From Breoghania corrubedonensis (GTDB taxonomy: Bacteria > Pseudomonadota > Alphaproteobacteria > Rhizobiales > Stappiaceae): DNA of 64,000 nucleotides. Where the stretch lies: the NCBI RefSeq assembly GCF_003053845.1, contig NZ_QAYG01000001.1, forward strand, positions 124,001 through 188,000. Direction: 5' to 3'. The notes beneath the pieces are model-generated. The model had not been told where the DNA came from. It ran no database searches and saw nothing but the letters and a program-made list of their open reading frames with translations. Positions 61,599 to 64,000 of the stretch are shown here, piece by piece. Every line of letters starts with the position of its first letter. The first letter of the stretch is position 1. The position numbers and the translations under genes were made by a program.

Positions 61599-61740
61599 AA
61601 GGATGCGGACAGCGGGTCAACGGAGCCGATCCTTGGCATAACAATGCCACGCAGGGCCGGTCGCTCGGCAAGAATACAGTATCTGCCGAATAAACTTCCC
61701 CAAGGATCTTTAACAACACAATGAATGAGTTTCGTCTTAA

Positions 61741-62628
61741 ATGAGACTTATTGGTATACTGATACTTTCTCTGGTATCATTCCTGACAATAACTGTCGAT
61801 AGTGTTTCCGCGACCGAGCCTGGTCCGGTCATCCCCAATTTCTGGGATGCCCGCGTTCGACTGGACAAGCCGACGGAAACACAGAGAACCATCCGTTTTC
61901 TTGCAAGCGATGACTTCCCGCCCTTCGCCTTCCGTGATCCGGCCGGGCGGCTGACCGGGTTCGACATCGATCTCGCCCGCGCGATCTGCGAAGAGCTGGA
62001 GGCGATCTGCACCCTGCGTGTGGAACCCTTCGATGACCTGCTGCGCTCGCTCGCCAGCGGCGAAGGCGATGCGGTGATTGCCGGTCTGGAACCTGGCGCA
62101 GGCGACACCGGCAAGGCCGAAGCGAGCGGCGACGGCACGCCGGGCGCCAAGGCGTCGGTGATCTATTCCGCGCCCTACCTGAAGCTGCCGGCCCGCTTCG
62201 TCGTGCGCAAGCACGACGCCACGGATGCGCCGCTGCTGCCGGAAACGATGGCGGGCAAATGGATATCGGTTGCCGACGGCACAACCCACGCCGCGTTTTT
62301 GCAGAAGTTCTTTCCGCAAAGCCGCATCGCCACCTATCCGGATGAGGAAAAGGCGCGCGATGCGCTGAGGCGGGGCGAGGTCGATGCGCATTTCGGCGAC
62401 GGGATGGCCCTGAGCTACTGGTTGCAGGGCACGAGTTCGGTCAACTGCTGCGCCTTCGCGCCGGGACCGTGGCTTGAGCCGGGCTATTTCGACCACGGGC
62501 TTTCCATCGCGGTCAGGGCGAAGAACGAAAACCTGCGCGCCGCCATCAACTACGCCTTGCAGCAGGTGAATGACGACGGCCGCTTCGGCGAACTTTATCT
62601 GCGCTACTTCCCGATCAGCTTCTATTGA
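61741..62628 (+). CDS. Extracellular solute-binding protein, family 3
   Basis: A 295-residue periplasmic substrate-binding protein. The signal peptide is about 1-24 (LIGILILSLVSFLTITVDSV, cleavage after VSA). Family 3 lobes: IRFLASDDFPPFAFRDPAGR, LTGFDIDLARAICEELEAIC and GDAVIAGLEPG. Similar proteins feed ABC transporters for polar amino acids, but no permease or ATPase gene is adjacent, so it could be an orphan receptor. ATG 61741 follows AT-rich sequence; the ribosome-binding site is weak. Convergent with the sterol desaturase gene, overlapping its end by 14 bp. Confidence 0.9.
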   Translation: MRLIGILILSLVSFLTITVDSVSATEPGPVIPNFWDARVRLDKPTETQRTIRFLASDDFPPFAFRDPAGRLTGFDIDLARAICEELEAICTLRVEPFDDLLRSLASGEGDAVIAGLEPGAGDTGKAEASGDGTPGAKASVIYSAPYLKLPARFVVRKHDATDAPLLPETMAGKWISVADGTTHAAFLQKFFPQSRIATYPDEEKARDALRRGEVDAHFGDGMALSYWLQGTSSVNCCAFAPGPWLEPGYFDHGLSIAVRAKNENLRAAINYALQQVNDDGRFGELYLRYFPISFY

Positions 62629-63460
62629 CCGGTTCGGTCGGCGCCTGACGCTCTTCCTGTTCGTCGCCGTCGGCGGTGTTTTCGCGAAACGGCAGCAGCA
62701 GCGACCAGACGATACCGGTGGGCGCCGCGCTCTGGAACGAGGAAAGCCCGATCGTCATGCCCTCGTGGCCGCGCTGCGGCTGGGCAACGTAGGTACGGCA
62801 GAGCCTGTCCCAGAACGAAAAGTTGAAACCGTAATTGGAATCCGTCTCGCAGCCGATGACGGAATGGTGGACGCGGTGCATGTCGGGCGTGACGACGACG
62901 GGCCTCAGCGCCGCCTCCAGCCAGCCGGGCAGGCGCACGTTGGAATGATTGAACATCGCCCCGCCGTTCAGCACCGCCTCGAAGACCAGAACCGCGAGCG
63001 CCGGCGCGCCGAGCGCCACGACGATCGCCGCCTTCCAGACCATCGAGATGAGGATTTCCAGCGGGTGGAAACGCAGGGCCGTGGTCAGGTCGATGTCCGG
63101 ATCGGCGTGGTGCATCCGATGGATGCGCCACAGGACGGGCAGCTTGTGGGAGACGAGATGTTCGAACCAGACCGCGAAATCGAGCACCACGAAGGCGATC
63201 ACGCTGGCCACGAGCGGCGGCACGCCGAGGGCGGGAAAGAGCCCGTAGCCGCGTGTCTGCGCCCACAACGCGGCGCCGACGGCCGCCATCGGAAAGACGA
63301 CGCGCAGGATAGCGGAATCGATGACGACGATGGCGAGATTGGTCACCCAGCGCCGGCCGCGCCCGTAGCGCAAGGGGCGGCGCGGGGCCAGCACCTCGAA
63401 GAGCGCCATGCCCGCGAATATGGCGGCGAAGATCACTATCCGGATCGTCAGTTCGCTCAA
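62615..63460 (-). CDS. Sterol desaturase / fatty acid hydroxylase family protein
   Basis: A 281-residue membrane di-iron enzyme with four or more helices. His-box motifs: FEHLVSHKLPVLWRIHRMHH, DPDIDLTTALRFHP and DMHRVHHSVIGCETDSNYGF, supplying the eight-His cluster. Members hydroxylate or desaturate sterols, carotenoids or fatty acyl chains; substrate unknown. The start is TTG 63460, supported by GGAGA nine bases upstream; sequence upstream of it (to 63634) is Arg/Pro-rich and lacks similarity. The 3' end overlaps the convergent solute-binding gene. Confidence 0.9.
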   Translation of the reverse strand: MSELTIRIVIFAAIFAGMALFEVLAPRRPLRYGRGRRWVTNLAIVVIDSAILRVVFPMAAVGAALWAQTRGYGLFPALGVPPLVASVIAFVVLDFAVWFEHLVSHKLPVLWRIHRMHHADPDIDLTTALRFHPLEILISMVWKAAIVVALGAPALAVLVFEAVLNGGAMFNHSNVRLPGWLEAALRPVVVTPDMHRVHHSVIGCETDSNYGFNFSFWDRLCRTYVAQPQRGHEGMTIGLSSFQSAAPTGIVWSLLLPFRENTADGDEQEERQAPTEPVNRS

Positions 63461-63672
63461 GGTGCGGTGTCTCCGTTTCGTTGGGATGGCGATGCGGGTT
63501 CGGGGCGCGGCGGTCGGAGTTTGGAATTCCGGTTTTGGAGCCCATCGTTCGAAACGCCCGCAGGATGGGCCACAGGTTCCACCCCGCCTCTTTCGCGAAC
63601 GTTGACGATGGTCACGCGGGCGGGCCACATGCAAGTCACGAGCGCGCGATTCCCGCGCAAGGAATGGGCGAG

Positions 63673-64000
63673 ATGACCGACTTTCTCTGGACGAGACCCG
63701 ACACGACGCCCGTGGCGACGCTGCTGCTGGCGCACGGCTCCGGCGCGCCGATGGATTCTCCGTTCATGGAGAAGTTCGCTAAATTCGCGGTCCAACAGGA
63801 GATCGCCGTCGTCCGCTTCGAGTTTCCCTACATGGCCGATCGCCGGAGAACCGGCAAGAAGCGGCCCCCGCCCCGGGCCGACAAGCTGATCGATACCTAT
63901 CTCGGAGCGATTTCGGAAATTGCGGGCGAAGCGCAAAGGCCGCTGCTGATCGGCGGCAAGTCGCTGGGCGGCCGCGTCGCGGCGATGGCGGCGGGTGATC
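63673..64000 (+). CDS. Alpha/beta hydrolase (KANL3/Tex30-like), cut by the window end
   Basis: 109 residues visible. The N-terminus ATLLLAHGSGAPMDSPFMEK carries the HG oxyanion motif, then VVRFEFPYMADRRRTGKKRP, and the nucleophile elbow GGKSLGGRVAAMAAGD, where Ser is in GKSLGG. This pattern is the KANL3/Tex30 hydrolase family, of unknown substrate in bacteria. ATG 63673 has AAGGA about ten bases upstream; ATG 63664 is in frame. Divergent from the sterol desaturase gene. Confidence 0.88.
   Translation, partial: MTDFLWTRPDTTPVATLLLAHGSGAPMDSPFMEKFAKFAVQQEIAVVRFEFPYMADRRRTGKKRPPPRADKLIDTYLGAISEIAGEAQRPLLIGGKSLGGRVAAMAAGD

Overview
The window is a 64 kb piece of a GC-rich alphaproteobacterial chromosome, most likely Hyphomicrobiales (rhizobia-like). 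The evidence is a FixL/FixJ/FixK oxygen cascade, a class I lysyl-tRNA synthetase, a SAM-II riboswitch in front of metZ, a double-length dCTP deaminase, DUF6460 and TIGR02186 proteins, and a PodJ-like polarity protein. The genus cannot be fixed from the sequence alone. Gene density is normal and I see no phage, insertion sequence, CRISPR array or integrative element.

Region 1 (1-7.6 kb) is a microaerobic control module. It holds ccoN (cbb3 oxidase subunit I, running off the left edge), hemN (anaerobic haem synthesis), fixK, a degenerate single receiver resembling FixT, fixJ and fixL. Perfect FNR/FixK boxes lie upstream of both ccoN and hemN, so sensor, regulators and targets sit together. Region 2 (8.1-17.1 kb) resembles the acetate-switch system of gammaproteobacteria: a symporter-domain hybrid kinase (CrbS/MxtR-like), a LuxR-type regulator (CrbR/ErdR-like) and a sodium:solute symporter, followed by an esterase and a double-hotdog thioesterase.

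Region 3 (17.3-28.6 kb) has small enzymes, the Lhr-like helicase plus PdeM nuclease repair pair, a TauE/TIGR02186 membrane pair, and a large PodJ-like coiled-coil/Sel1/peptidoglycan-binding gene broken by an apparent one-base frameshift. Region 4 (29-37 kb) is a fatty-acid beta-oxidation cluster: a MerR regulator, two acyl-CoA dehydrogenases, a thiolase, a cupin and a FadJ-like bifunctional enzyme. An identical palindrome precedes the regulator and the first dehydrogenase, and a bidirectional terminator closes the cluster.

Region 5 (37-53.5 kb) is mixed housekeeping: a sugar-epimerase-like/glycosyltransferase pair, a deacetylase, a MATE pump, pyrD, an S24-type repressor with its own palindrome, a chemoreceptor, class I LysRS, TrkH, apaG and a CDP-alcohol phosphatidyltransferase. 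Region 6 (53.5-64 kb) contains an MltB-like transglycosylase with an in-frame TGA just before its catalytic glutamate, metZ under a SAM-II riboswitch with a terminator/antiterminator, dcd, a BrkB-like membrane protein, a NavAb-type voltage-gated sodium channel, tRNA-Gly(CCC), a large membrane glycosyltransferase whose 3' end runs antisense into that tRNA, a periplasmic binding protein, a sterol-desaturase-family enzyme and a hydrolase cut by the right edge.

Several families of palindromic intergenic repeats are scattered through the gaps. TTG start codons are unusually frequent, and several are well supported by ribosome-binding sites.
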